64,000 nucleotides of DNA from Sulfurimonas sp. (GCF_018698455.1 NZ_JABIOQ010000014.1:17491-81490), one strand, 5' to 3'. Positions 1-8,091 are shown, counted from the first letter of the stretch. A program made the numbers and translations. Notes: a model not told the origin generated them from the letters alone.

Positions 1-1
1 T

Positions 2-244
2 AGTATGCTACTTCTAGGAGGACGAGTCCAAGGTAACCAAGTAATAGGAGAAACTACAGACCTTCTTGAAGCTAAAAAAGTCGATCCTCAAACTTTAGAA
101 CTATCAGAAAATGGGATAGAACTAACCTACCCTGATATGCATCAACTCTTTCGTCGTTACTCAGGTATTGAAAATACAGCTGTTTCAAAAAAATATGATC
201 TCAAAGCACAAGAGTTAAACATTACAAAGTTTTTCAAAATTTAA
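2..244 (+). CDS. DUF1501 family protein, C-terminal end (partial)
   Basis: The reading frame is open from the first base, so this is the tail of a longer gene. About 80 residues are visible. They align by eye with the C-terminus of the DUF1501 protein at 3649-4962: both have GGRV, then K-V-[DN]-P-x-T-L, then ENGI followed by a YP or YA turn and a short helix. It is therefore a paralogue of that exported protein and probably has the same unknown extracytoplasmic role. It lies on the opposite strand and converges on apbE with only about 30 bases between them. The catalytic or metal-binding part, if there is one, is outside the window. Confidence 0.75.
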   Translation, partial: SMLLLGGRVQGNQVIGETTDLLEAKKVDPQTLELSENGIELTYPDMHQLFRRYSGIENTAVSKKYDLKAQELNITKFFKI

Positions 245-275
245 TAAATACTAAAATAGTTGTAGATCAAAAAAT

Positions 276-1196
276 TTACGTACAGTTAAATGCAACTGAA
301 GATACTTTTAGGCCCTTAATATTTGAGAGTATCATGCTAGAGTCTTTTTCAATTGCAATAAGTCCAATGTTTTTTGCTTTTGTAAACTCTTTTAAATAGT
401 TAGAATTCTTATTAAAAAGTGCTGTTGCATATGCATCTAGTAGGTCTATATCCAATCCGTTTTGTATAATTGTAACTGAACTATATATGTTAGATGACAT
501 TCCAGTTTGTGTGTTGAGTATATGGTTGTTTTGTGGTGAGTCAATAAATCTTTCATAGTCTCCACTTGTCGAAATAGAGATGGCATCTTTTGAAGTCTTT
601 ATAAAACCAATAGACCCATCACTGTTGGGGTCTTTTATAGCTATATTATAACTTTTACCAAAACCAACTATTTCTCCACCTACATCAACAAGTGCCTTTG
701 TTGCCCCTACTTCTTTTAAATATAGTGCTATTAACTTAGACACATACCCCTTACCAATACCACCTAAGTCTATCCTCACTCCACTCTTTTTAAATGATAT
801 ACTCTGCTCTTGTATATCAAGTAGTTTGTAGTTGACAAGTTCCTTTTTCTCTTCTAGCTCTTCTTTACTTGCTAGCTTTTGATTGGAAAACCCAAAATGA
901 TATGCTCCATGACTTAAAGAGCCAATGGTAATGTCAAATGCACCAGCACAAAGCCTTGATGCTTCAATGCATCTTTTAAAAAGTACAATATCTTCTTCTT
1001 CACAAAACACTTTTTCTTTACTGGCCGTTGTATTTATTTCATATAAAAAAGAGTCTTGCTTGTATGCACTATACCTCTTCTCAAAATCAGTTGCTATTTT
1101 ATAAGCTTGATAGAGAATACTTTTTGAGACATTTGCCCTTATGAGAATTTTTGTACTCATAACTTTAGCTTCAAGAGCCTTTTCAAAAAATCTCAA
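276..1196 (-). CDS. apbE: ApbE-type FAD:protein FMN transferase
   Basis: ApbE enzymes attach FMN from FAD to a Ser or Thr in the motif Dxx[ST]GA[ST] of exported or membrane proteins. The 306-residue product has the family signatures: RIDLGGIGKGYV near residues 140-152, a DVGGE strand, ISTSGDYERF, and HILNTQTG near the metal and flavin site. The TTG start lies 2 bases after the DUF3570 stop, which suggests translational coupling. The N-terminal FEKALEAKVMSTK matches the family's first strand (usual MGT replaced by MST), so the TTG is preferred over the ATG at 1160. No Sec signal or lipobox is visible, although most ApbE proteins act outside the cytoplasm. It is the last gene of the 276-7276 operon. 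The likely substrate is the neighbouring DUF3570 protein (inference). Confidence 0.9.
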   Translation of the reverse strand: MRFFEKALEAKVMSTKILIRANVSKSILYQAYKIATDFEKRYSAYKQDSFLYEINTTASKEKVFCEEEDIVLFKRCIEASRLCAGAFDITIGSLSHGAYHFGFSNQKLASKEELEEKKELVNYKLLDIQEQSISFKKSGVRIDLGGIGKGYVSKLIALYLKEVGATKALVDVGGEIVGFGKSYNIAIKDPNSDGSIGFIKTSKDAISISTSGDYERFIDSPQNNHILNTQTGMSSNIYSSVTIIQNGLDIDLLDAYATALFNKNSNYLKEFTKAKNIGLIAIEKDSSMILSNIKGLKVSSVAFNCT

Positions 1197-1198
1197 TA

Positions 1199-2311
1199 TT
1201 AAAAATCGTATTCTATAGATAGAGTAGTATATACTGCTGTTATTTTATCAATGTCATACCAATTTTTTATATATGCATTTTCAGTTGTTTGATACATATC
1301 TATACTCGCAGTTACTTTATATGGACTAGAAATTGATGGTTTGTATATAAAAGGAATTCCAATATCATAAGAGTCAAAAGCACTCATTCTATAATCAACC
1401 GCAAAGTATTGGTCATCTAAACCATAAGCACCAACATCTTTAGCAAAAAATGCATCCGATTGTGAATAATATCTTAATCGTAATCCTGATGTAACACTAC
1501 TTCCAAAATCACTTAACCATTCTGTACTAACAGTATGTGAAGATATATCCCAATCATCTGCATAGTATCTATATGAGTAGTTAATACTGTTTCTATCATT
1601 TAGCATTACTATGCCCTTGAATGCGAATGCATGAGCTGTTCTTGTTTCAGGGTATTTCTCAAACTTTGCAAAAGTATCTTGTTTGACATAGTTGTATGGA
1701 GATGCTAAAAAACCTTCGCTATACATAAGTGAGTATATAAACTGAATGGATGCCGTAGGGGATAAAAGTTGATTTATCGACATATCAATTTTACCCTCTT
1801 TTCTATCATCTCTTGGAAGGTTTCTGTCAAATGCAGGAATCCATGTATCATCTGATTGTGAAATACCTATTCCAATTGCTGTATTTTGCTCATTGAGTTG
1901 TCTTGTATAGTTAATAAAAAATGCCCTACCTTCATAGTCACTCTCAGTAGAGTAATAAACACCACCACTCAAAGCATTGTTAGTATCTTCATATGCCATA
2001 GTTAAAGTTGGAGCGTAACGAACTTCTTCAAAAGTGCCCTCTTTTGGAGATGCACCAGTCACAACATCAACCACAGCTGGACTACCTCCATTTTTAAAAC
2101 TTGCAGCAGCTATAGTGTCTACTCTAAGTTTTACTCCAATTAAAAAGTTTTTTGAAAGGGTTTTCATTAATGAAAATGTTGGGGAGTAAACTTGAACATC
2201 TGCTGTATCGTTGTAGCTGTTCAAACCTACAGTTGTGCTGTCTTTTAAAGAAGATGCATAAGATTTTAAAAATGGTACTAGAAGCATTAAACTAATAAAA
2301 AGAGATTTCAT
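1199..2311 (-). CDS. DUF3570 outer-membrane beta-barrel-like protein with a flavinylation motif
   Basis: The product has about 370 residues with a Sec signal peptide (MKSLFISLMLLVPF then SYAS) and long alternating, aromatic-rich strands ending in YDF, the usual end of outer-membrane barrels. Its layout matches the DUF3570 family, which commonly neighbours DUF4266, TlpA and ApbE genes. The ATG at 2311 is chosen because it overlaps the DUF4266 stop as TGATG; an upstream ATG would put five residues before the signal peptide. Counting from this ATG, residues 82-88 read DVVTGAS, a perfect Dxx[ST]GA[ST] ApbE target, which makes Thr85 the predicted FMN attachment site. This suggests a barrel or periplasmic loop with covalent FMN. 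Family function is unknown and no porin or transport role can be read from the sequence. Confidence 0.75.
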   Translation of the reverse strand: MKSLFISLMLLVPFLKSYASSLKDSTTVGLNSYNDTADVQVYSPTFSLMKTLSKNFLIGVKLRVDTIAAASFKNGGSPAVVDVVTGASPKEGTFEEVRYAPTLTMAYEDTNNALSGGVYYSTESDYEGRAFFINYTRQLNEQNTAIGIGISQSDDTWIPAFDRNLPRDDRKEGKIDMSINQLLSPTASIQFIYSLMYSEGFLASPYNYVKQDTFAKFEKYPETRTAHAFAFKGIVMLNDRNSINYSYRYYADDWDISSHTVSTEWLSDFGSSVTSGLRLRYYSQSDAFFAKDVGAYGLDDQYFAVDYRMSAFDSYDIGIPFIYKPSISSPYKVTASIDMYQTTENAYIKNWYDIDKITAVYTTLSIEYDF

Positions 2312-2526
2312 CACCTGCATCCACATCCTCCTTGAAAACTACTATCTCCTCCTGCACTTGCTTCACGTATTAAGAAGATATGACTCTCTTGTTCAGCTCT
2401 CTGCGCTAAAGGTGAAAGGCTCATCTTATCTTGTGCAAAATATTCTTTTTCATAAGGCATAACTCGCACAAGTGCATCAGAACATCCAGTAAGTAGTACT
2501 AATGATACTAAAAAAATATACTGCAT
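2311..2526 (-). CDS. DUF4266 small lipoprotein with a Cys-rich C-terminus
   Basis: The 71-residue precursor has a lipoprotein signal ending LLTGC, so the mature protein is about 57 residues. It contains the DUF4266 pattern: VMPYEKEYFAQDKM, then REASAGG, then a glycine-rich tail ending GGCGCR. The two tail cysteines in CxC could bind a metal or form a disulfide that the TlpA protein encoded just upstream reduces (inference). The start is 5 bases downstream of the tlpA-like stop, and the stop overlaps the DUF3570 start. In this family the gene is found almost only beside DUF3570. The biochemical role is unknown. Confidence 0.8.
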   Translation of the reverse strand: MQYIFLVSLVLLTGCSDALVRVMPYEKEYFAQDKMSLSPLAQRAEQESHIFLIREASAGGDSSFQGGCGCR

Positions 2527-2531
2527 TTAAA

Positions 2532-3026
2532 TTACTTTAATTTATCTATTTTAATTTTGAGTTTAGCTATATCATCATGCGATAAACTACCCACAATCAC
2601 ATCTCTAACTACTCCTTGTTTATCTATGAGGTATGAAGATGGCATACCTTTTGCACCATAAGCTTTTGGCATAGATTTACTAGGATCATATAACGCTATA
2701 AATGGTCTTTTATAGCCTAACTCTTTTTCAACACTTTCTAGGAACTCTTGTGAGCTACTACTTGACTTATCTATGCTTACTGTTACTATTTTAAAGCCAC
2801 TCTTATACTCTTGTTGAAGTGTGAAAAACTCTGGCATCTCTTTTTTACATCCTCCACACCAACTAGCCCATAAGTTTACCAGTACAACTTCTCCTTTGAA
2901 GTCATCCATAGAGTATGATGTAGTAGCATCTAGTGTTTGAAGTTTAAAAGCAACCGCATTATCGCCTTTTGTAACTTCTGCAGATAGACTGAGTGTTAGT
3001 AGCACCATTGTTATAATTTTTTTCAT
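2532..3026 (-). CDS. TlpA/ResA-like periplasmic thioredoxin
   Basis: The 164-residue protein has an N-terminal signal (MKKIITMVLLTLSLSAE) followed by a thioredoxin fold. The active site is WCGGC near residues 56-60, and the cis-proline loop is GMPSSYLID. This is the TlpA/ResA/DsbE group, which reduces disulfides outside the cytoplasm, often in apocytochrome c CXXCH motifs or metal sites. Neighbours in the operon include two heme-motif proteins upstream and the CxC-tailed DUF4266 lipoprotein downstream; either could be its substrate. An operon-dedicated reductase is more likely than the general cytochrome c maturation thioredoxin, because no ccm/ccs genes are near. Confidence 0.88.
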   Translation of the reverse strand: MKKIITMVLLTLSLSAEVTKGDNAVAFKLQTLDATTSYSMDDFKGEVVLVNLWASWCGGCKKEMPEFFTLQQEYKSGFKIVTVSIDKSSSSSQEFLESVEKELGYKRPFIALYDPSKSMPKAYGAKGMPSSYLIDKQGVVRDVIVGSLSHDDIAKLKIKIDKLK

Positions 3027-3035
3027 ATTTTATTC

Positions 3036-3623
3036 CTATTGACATAAATTTACATTTGATTGTACAAATAATGGACTTGTTACACCATTATTATGACAAG
3101 CATTACATGATATTCTATTGCTGAAGTCTATTGCTGAATCTATAGAATATTCTGCACTACTAAAACTATGAGAAGCAAAATTTGATTGTGCTAGAGTTTG
3201 GTTTGTGTCTCTTGTTATGATTCTCATAGTATATGTTCCATTAAGAGGAGCATTAAAGAGTCTATCTAGTAAAAATACATTTCCTTGACCAAGGTTACCT
3301 TTTGACTCTTCATCATAGTAGTTTACAGTAGAGTGAACTACATTCGAACTAGCATCTAAAAACTCAACTGCCAAGTCTGCATTACAGGTATTTTCTAAGT
3401 CGTTCATATCTTCAACATTAGCACTTTTATAAAGTGTACCTGCTATTGTTAGATGTTTGTTCGGAGCTAAGTCAAGATTGTGACAGGAAAGGCAATCTCT
3501 TCCTTGAAAGTGTGATCCTCTATCTGCCGCACTTACTGGTTGTGTTAACTTTTGAGTTTCTTCTCCACACCCAATGAAAAAGAGTGCAAGAGTAGTAGCA
3601 ACAATGGTTTTATAGTATTTCAC
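3036..3623 (-). CDS. Diheme c-type cytochrome lipoprotein
   Basis: The 195-residue precursor has a lipoprotein signal (lipobox FFIGC near residues 15-19). It contains two CXXCH heme motifs: CLSCH near residue 45, and CNACH about 20 residues from the C-terminus. The first follows HFQGRDCLSCH and a KHLTIAGTLY segment, a pattern common in small exported cytochromes of sulfur- and metal-metabolising bacteria. The middle is a beta-rich domain of about 100 residues without cysteine pairs that could bind heme. It sits between the DUF1501 and TlpA genes, 25 and 9 bases away, and so belongs to the same transcript. It probably carries electrons at the membrane surface (inference); no partner oxidoreductase is recognisable. 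Confidence 0.8.
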   Translation of the reverse strand: MKYYKTIVATTLALFFIGCGEETQKLTQPVSAADRGSHFQGRDCLSCHNLDLAPNKHLTIAGTLYKSANVEDMNDLENTCNADLAVEFLDASSNVVHSTVNYYDEESKGNLGQGNVFLLDRLFNAPLNGTYTMRIITRDTNQTLAQSNFASHSFSSAEYSIDSAIDFSNRISCNACHNNGVTSPLFVQSNVNLCQ

Positions 3624-3648
3624 TTAAAGTTCCTTAACGATACACATT

Positions 3649-4962
3649 TTATGAAAATATATCTAAATCTTCAATAGTTCCAGCTAGGGGGTAGTATTGT
3701 GTTAAGAGTTGGTTATTCTCTATTTTTGCTAGTTTTCGCATGGCTTTATTTATATGAGCATAAGTTATATTTATCCCATTTTCATCAACTGCTAAAGTGG
3801 TAGGGTTTACTTTTAAAGCATCGTGTCTATGAGTAGAAGCACCGACAACACGGCCACCTGTAATTCCTTTACCCATAAACATCATAGAACTAACACTCCA
3901 GTGATCTTTACCGTTACCACTATTATAGCCAGGTGTTCTGCCAAATTCAGAGCCAATTACAAAAATAACATTATCAGAGATACCTTGGTTTTCTGCCTCT
4001 TGTTTGAGTAAATCTACACCTTTTAATAATCTAGCTAGTCTTGGTATATGAGTAGCATCATGGTTTCCATGTGTATCAAAACTACCAAAATTGATATTAA
4101 CACTTGCAGTCAGTCCAGCCTTATAGCCCGCCATTGCAAAACGACCTTGAGAAAAAACTTGATTGTTTCTATCTGGGTGTGTATTTACATCATCTGGTAA
4201 AAACTCTACTAATTTTTTAAGTTCATTGGAGCCACTATGAGCTAAACCATATTGTTTTGCTAACTTTATAATAGACTCCAGACCTTGATTTGCTATTGTT
4301 CTGTTTGTGCGTGCTTCATTTGCTGCTTTAATTCTATTAAAATCATCATCATGAAAATAGTTATTATCATCATTATATCGATTTACAAAAGCGAGTTCAT
4401 TTATTGCATTCATATTGCTCAGTCGTGTTCCTGCTACAACACCAAATGTTTCATCATATCCACCAGCTGTAATAAATGCTAAAGGAGAAGCAGGATTACT
4501 TATACCTGCAACTAAGGCAGATAAAGCAGGGTATCCCTCTGAAAGTTTTCCACTCATCATATATCTACGACCTGAGTCATGACCATTTGTTTGAGTATCT
4601 ATTCCGTTAACGACTAAAAGTTCCGCACCAAACTTATCAAAAAAAGTTGAGAATTCATAATCAACATTGTTGTCATCTAAACCTCTAACTGGAGCATATT
4701 TAATAGCAGAAGCTGAAGTTGATGTTGCAATATCAACATTTGCATAACTCCTATTCATTGCTGCTGATGTAGGGTTGTCATTTGAATCCAACTCTTCTTC
4801 AAGGAAGCCTTTAGGGTCACAAAAAGATGTTGGATCCCAACCACCAGATGCTTGAACAAACACCCAAAGAGGGTTATCGCCTACATTTGCTTGAAGTGTG
4901 TTTGGAAAAAGAGCCATTGCCGCAACAACCGATGTGTATTTCAAAAAATTTCTACGTAACAT
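3649..4962 (-). CDS. DUF1501 family protein, Tat-exported
   Basis: The start at 4962 is chosen because it has a strong ribosome site (AAGGAG, 6 bases upstream) and begins a twin-arginine signal, RRNFLKYTSVVAAMAL, with a likely cut after LQA. The mature protein of about 410 residues has the DUF1501 layout: WVFVQASGGWDPTSFCDP early, DTHGNHD in the middle, VIGSEFGRTP, and DHWSVSSMMFMGKGI. These Asp/His-rich motifs resemble the alkaline-phosphatase/sulfatase-like fold, so a metal-dependent hydrolase is possible but unproven. Tat export suggests that it folds, perhaps with a cofactor, before export. It is 10 bases downstream of the DUF1592-type cytochrome, the usual partner arrangement. The partial gene at 2-244 is a paralogue. 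Confidence 0.85.
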   Translation of the reverse strand: MLRRNFLKYTSVVAAMALFPNTLQANVGDNPLWVFVQASGGWDPTSFCDPKGFLEEELDSNDNPTSAAMNRSYANVDIATSTSASAIKYAPVRGLDDNNVDYEFSTFFDKFGAELLVVNGIDTQTNGHDSGRRYMMSGKLSEGYPALSALVAGISNPASPLAFITAGGYDETFGVVAGTRLSNMNAINELAFVNRYNDDNNYFHDDDFNRIKAANEARTNRTIANQGLESIIKLAKQYGLAHSGSNELKKLVEFLPDDVNTHPDRNNQVFSQGRFAMAGYKAGLTASVNINFGSFDTHGNHDATHIPRLARLLKGVDLLKQEAENQGISDNVIFVIGSEFGRTPGYNSGNGKDHWSVSSMMFMGKGITGGRVVGASTHRHDALKVNPTTLAVDENGINITYAHINKAMRKLAKIENNQLLTQYYPLAGTIEDLDIFS

Positions 4963-4972
4963 AATATTCTCC

Positions 4973-7276
4973 TTACTCTGCACTATTTTCATAGACAAAT
5001 TTAAAATCACTTAAAAGATAAGCGACAACTACTTGCCATGAACGGATAACATAATTAGCATCTCGATAAACTCGATCATCTGCTCTACCATCATTGTATA
5101 ATCCTTCACGAGTTACTGGATCATAGTGAAGTTCACATACATCCATTATTTCTTTTGATTCATCACCAAGAGAAATACGATTTTTACCCGCAGTATACGT
5201 TTGCATAAATAGCTCATATGTCTTTTCTAGCTCAACAGTACCTAGAGGAAGTTCTTCGCCTAATATATGCTTATGAAGATGCTGAATATTTTTCTTTATC
5301 GCTGCGATAAAAAATTCATTTTCAGGTTCTAATGTTGTACTCACATATGGGAAAAGCTTACGTTCACTAGCAGGAAAATAAAAATCTCTTGAAACAGGAT
5401 AGCATGACATCTGAAGAGCCATACGAGTCTGAATACTTGCCATAACGCCATTAAGCTCTTCTACTCTAGTTGAAATAGATCCTGAGTTAATACCTCCATA
5501 AAGTATCTTGTAATTATCATCTCTTAGAAGTCTGTGAGTATATGATCTATTGTTGTCAGCATCACCTTGTCTTCTATATATACTCCAGTAGTAACCCATA
5601 ACATCATATATTTTACTGTTAAGTGCTTCTGGCGTTATAAGTTTAGCCTGCCCTAGTCTCTCTGAGAGTACACTATTTGTACTCCCAGTTGCTACAGCTC
5701 TATAGAGTGGTGACTTTACAATCTCTTTTATAACAAGTTTAGCATCAAGACTACTTGCTATAAACTTATCTTTAATAGCCTCTAAAATAGAATTTTCATA
5801 TGTATATGCTTCTAGTTTATTGACATAGTCAATATCGTCACTGACAGGCTGAGTTAATGCATCTCTTCCTAACAGTGCTTTATAAAACAGCTTTACTATA
5901 GACTTAGCAAAACGTTCATCTTTTGTAATTTCACCTGCTAACCATTGTAGTAAGTTTCCTGATGCACTTTGTGGTGCAGTATTTGACAAGCTTATTCCAG
6001 CAGTTTGTGCTACGTCTCCACGAAAACCAGGTCTATATCTACCATTATTATCCCAGTTTTTAAAAGCACTTGCTATAGGCTCCATCACATTGTGACATAC
6101 TGTACAGTTAGGATTTGTCCATGTTGCTGTATCGCTTACTACTTCATCAGAATTTAGCGGACGATTTGCCAATCCTAATATATCTGTATCTAGAAAGAAA
6201 ATCTGTGCTTTAGCAGATCTGTGACGGTCCAAGTTAGTATTTGTAGAAGGAAATCTATTTAAGTAAGTGATAGTTGTAAAAATTCCTGCATGAGGAATAC
6301 CATCTATTTTTGCTTCTCTAAATACATCTTGTGGATATTTTGCTTCTATCTCGTCTTTAGTGACATTTAACTCATGCACATATGTAAACCCACTTATGTC
6401 AATGTCATATGTTTTTGCAGAAAATGGATTTACCATTACATAATCAGCTGTTAATATCTCACTAAATGGACGGTTCTCTTTGATTACATGGACTATTAAC
6501 TCTATCGCTTCTCGTGATATTGCATAGTTTGTGTAGTTGTCAATTTCGTTGTATTCACCATCATCAATATCTTCCCACCATCTCCTTTGTGGAAAGTCCG
6601 TACTACTTAAAAGGTTTTCTCCATCATGTCCAGGTGTATAAAAGTCTGTTAATAGTACATCGTTAAAACTAAGTCTAACCCAGTCATAAAAAGCTTTGCT
6701 TTGCATATATTTGTCAAGGGAAGCATCTATGTCTTCTATAGATTTTACACTGTTTATTTCATCACTATTTGGTGCTTTTCCTTGTATGGCATAAGAGGCA
6801 CTTCTAAGAGTTTTTGTGGGCGAGAGCAGTGATACTGCTGCATTTGTAAGTGTTGTATTTTGAGTGGCACTTACACATGTCTTGGTGTCTTTAACATATG
6901 CAACAAATTCTTCAACATTATCTTTAGCAGTACCAGTTAGCTGTACACCCCCACTATGAGAAACTTCATTTGAACCTTTTTGGACAAGTTGTGATCCTGC
7001 TGATTTTATATAGGTCTGTAAAATATTATAATTTTCAGCCTTATTATCACCAAGAGGACTCGCTAAAACTAACCTATTACCCTTGTAGTCACCGCCAGAA
7101 GAGTGGCAAGAGACACATGAGCTAAGTGCTAAAGAAACAGAGTCATTAAAATACTCTTGCTTACATGATTCAGTATTACCTTGTACTTTTGCACTATCGT
7201 CTGTGGTCTCTTGAGAATTACATCCTACAAGAAAAAGAGCAGTAATAATCGAACTATATGAAAGTAATTTTTTCAT
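4973..7276 (-). CDS. Heme-motif lipoprotein of the DUF1592/DUF1588 (PSD-type) group
   Basis: The 767-residue precursor has a lipoprotein signal (LFLVGC near residues 14-19), an N-terminal cytochrome-like domain with CVSCH near residue 54, then a long region with the DUF1592/DUF1588 pattern. The clearest part is NPNCTVCHNVMEPIASAF followed by NWDNNGRYRPGF near residues 390-420, the conserved CxxCH plus FDNxGxYR element of DUF1588. Two heme c sites are therefore predicted on the outer face of a membrane. The gene has a textbook ribosome site (TTAGGAGA before AAAATG) and is first in the operon that continues to apbE. Its leader holds the cyclic-di-GMP riboswitch, so the operon probably responds to surface or biofilm signalling. 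The biochemical activity is unknown. Confidence 0.82.
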   Translation of the reverse strand: MKKLLSYSSIITALFLVGCNSQETTDDSAKVQGNTESCKQEYFNDSVSLALSSCVSCHSSGGDYKGNRLVLASPLGDNKAENYNILQTYIKSAGSQLVQKGSNEVSHSGGVQLTGTAKDNVEEFVAYVKDTKTCVSATQNTTLTNAAVSLLSPTKTLRSASYAIQGKAPNSDEINSVKSIEDIDASLDKYMQSKAFYDWVRLSFNDVLLTDFYTPGHDGENLLSSTDFPQRRWWEDIDDGEYNEIDNYTNYAISREAIELIVHVIKENRPFSEILTADYVMVNPFSAKTYDIDISGFTYVHELNVTKDEIEAKYPQDVFREAKIDGIPHAGIFTTITYLNRFPSTNTNLDRHRSAKAQIFFLDTDILGLANRPLNSDEVVSDTATWTNPNCTVCHNVMEPIASAFKNWDNNGRYRPGFRGDVAQTAGISLSNTAPQSASGNLLQWLAGEITKDERFAKSIVKLFYKALLGRDALTQPVSDDIDYVNKLEAYTYENSILEAIKDKFIASSLDAKLVIKEIVKSPLYRAVATGSTNSVLSERLGQAKLITPEALNSKIYDVMGYYWSIYRRQGDADNNRSYTHRLLRDDNYKILYGGINSGSISTRVEELNGVMASIQTRMALQMSCYPVSRDFYFPASERKLFPYVSTTLEPENEFFIAAIKKNIQHLHKHILGEELPLGTVELEKTYELFMQTYTAGKNRISLGDESKEIMDVCELHYDPVTREGLYNDGRADDRVYRDANYVIRSWQVVVAYLLSDFKFVYENSAE

Positions 7277-7353
7277 TTTATTCTCCTAAATGTTTAAAGT
7301 TTTTAAGGTTTAATAAGAATTATAGGTGGCAAGTATAATGTTGAAGAATATTT

Positions 7354-7420
7354 GCAACTCGGCTATCTTAATAACATAAGACCCATAAGCTTTCCGTCCT
7401 TGCTTCGCAACAAGTTTGGC
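7354..7420 (-). promoter_or_regulatory. Cyclic-di-GMP class I (GEMM) riboswitch aptamer
   Basis: Read on the minus strand, the segment has the GEMM-I order: GCCAAAC, a first hairpin with CTTG/CAAG arms and a GCGA-type loop, then GGACGGAAAGC, GGGTCT, a second hairpin, and AGATAGCCGAGTTGC. These match the conserved pieces of the class I c-di-GMP aptamer (CAAAC, GGACGCAAAGC, GGGCCT, TAGCCGGGTTGC) with one or two changes. It lies about 80 bases before the start of the 767-residue lipoprotein gene and therefore in the leader of the 276-7276 operon. No clear intrinsic terminator follows, so translational control or folding over the ribosome site is possible. Whether c-di-GMP turns the operon on or off cannot be read from the sequence. 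Confidence 0.85.
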
Positions 7421-7533
7421 ATTTTAAATACTTATATAAGAAAATTCTATAATAAGTAACATTAAATCATTATTAAACATATAAATAAGAATTTGCAAGA
7501 AGCTAGAGAAGGCTGTCAAAAATTATGCGATGA

Positions 7534-7695
7534 TTAGCTTGTTTTACTACTAGACTCTTCTGTAGAGTTTTCTTCTTCCATTTTTGCTCTATCTGCTTTA
7601 CAGATATAACGCGGTTTAGACGAAGTGTTTAACTTCTTTCTAGCACTTTTGAGGCGTTTATCGTACAGTTTTTGAATCTTAGCATTTCTATTCAT
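7534..7695 (-). CDS. DUF2986 small basic protein
   Basis: This 53-residue protein reads MNRNAKIQKLYDKRLKSARK at its start, then KLNTSSKPRYICKADRAKM, then an acidic, serine-rich tail. The MNRxxKI start, the run of Lys/Arg and the KPRYIxKAxRAKxE element match the DUF2986 family of small proteins found in gamma- and epsilonproteobacteria. A good ribosome site (AAGGAAGA) lies 6 bases before the ATG. It stands alone between the riboswitch and a pseudogene. The function is unknown; the charge pattern would suit nucleic acid or ribosome binding, but that is a guess. Confidence 0.8.
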   Translation of the reverse strand: MNRNAKIQKLYDKRLKSARKKLNTSSKPRYICKADRAKMEEENSTEESSSKTS

Positions 7696-7818
7696 CTTAT
7701 TCTTCCTTAACTATCTTAACTTTTAGCATATATAATGCATTTTTGAAAGTATACACTTCTTTTTTATCTTCACCTAATCCTTTATTTTTTTTATTGGTGT
7801 ATTTAGTTAAAATGCGGC

Positions 7819-7965
7819 ATGAATAAAAAACAAATAGCTATTTTAAGTGTCGGAAATATATCAAATCAAGATGAAGGTATTGCTTTATATGCGAGTAAAT
7901 ACTTAGAATCTAACTACAGTTTTCACCCAAGTGTAACATCAATATCCCCAGCCATATCTCTTTGA
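7819..7965 (+). pseudogene. Hydrogenase maturation protease (HyaD/HoxM type), N-terminal remnant
   Basis: The 48-codon frame begins MNKKQIAILSVGNI, then NQDEGIALYASKYLE and SNYSFHPSV, then diverges and stops. GxGNxxxxDEGxG near the N-terminus, followed by a helix ending in YLE, is the signature of the endopeptidase that trims the large subunit of [NiFe] hydrogenase. Intact members have about 150-170 residues, so two-thirds are missing and one or two glycines have decayed. No hydrogenase genes are in the window. The break near 7933 coincides with the end of an oppositely oriented HTH-like fragment, which points to an old rearrangement. Confidence 0.65.
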
Positions 7966-7970
7966 GTCAT
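7923..7970 (-). pseudogene. Possible HTH regulator start, 15-codon remnant
   Basis: On the minus strand an ATG preceded by GGTGGGAAAT opens MTQRDMAGDIDVTLG and then stops. It resembles the first helix of small helix-turn-helix regulators (MTQ+[DE]MAxDIxVTxxT). It overlaps the end of the hydrogenase-protease remnant, so the joint between the two ancestral sequences is probably near 7933. It is too short for a firm assignment. Confidence 0.3.
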
Positions 7971-8078
7971 ATTTCCCACCTTTTTTAGGTAAGAATTTAA
8001 CCCATAAGTCTTGAAACTACAACTAGTTAAATATTAACTCAAAAAATTAAAAAAGAGTTAATTTTAATAAATTAAATA

Positions 8079-8091
8079 TTGACATTGTCAA
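8079..8091. promoter_or_regulatory. Perfect inverted repeat TTGACA-T-TGTCAA
   Basis: A 6+6 base palindrome with a single central base lies in the AT-rich, gene-free stretch 7966-8321. It has the form of a dimeric regulator operator and overlaps a TTGACA-like hexamer. No target gene is obvious: recD2 ends at 8322 and points toward it. The rest of this stretch shows no gene. Confidence 0.25.
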
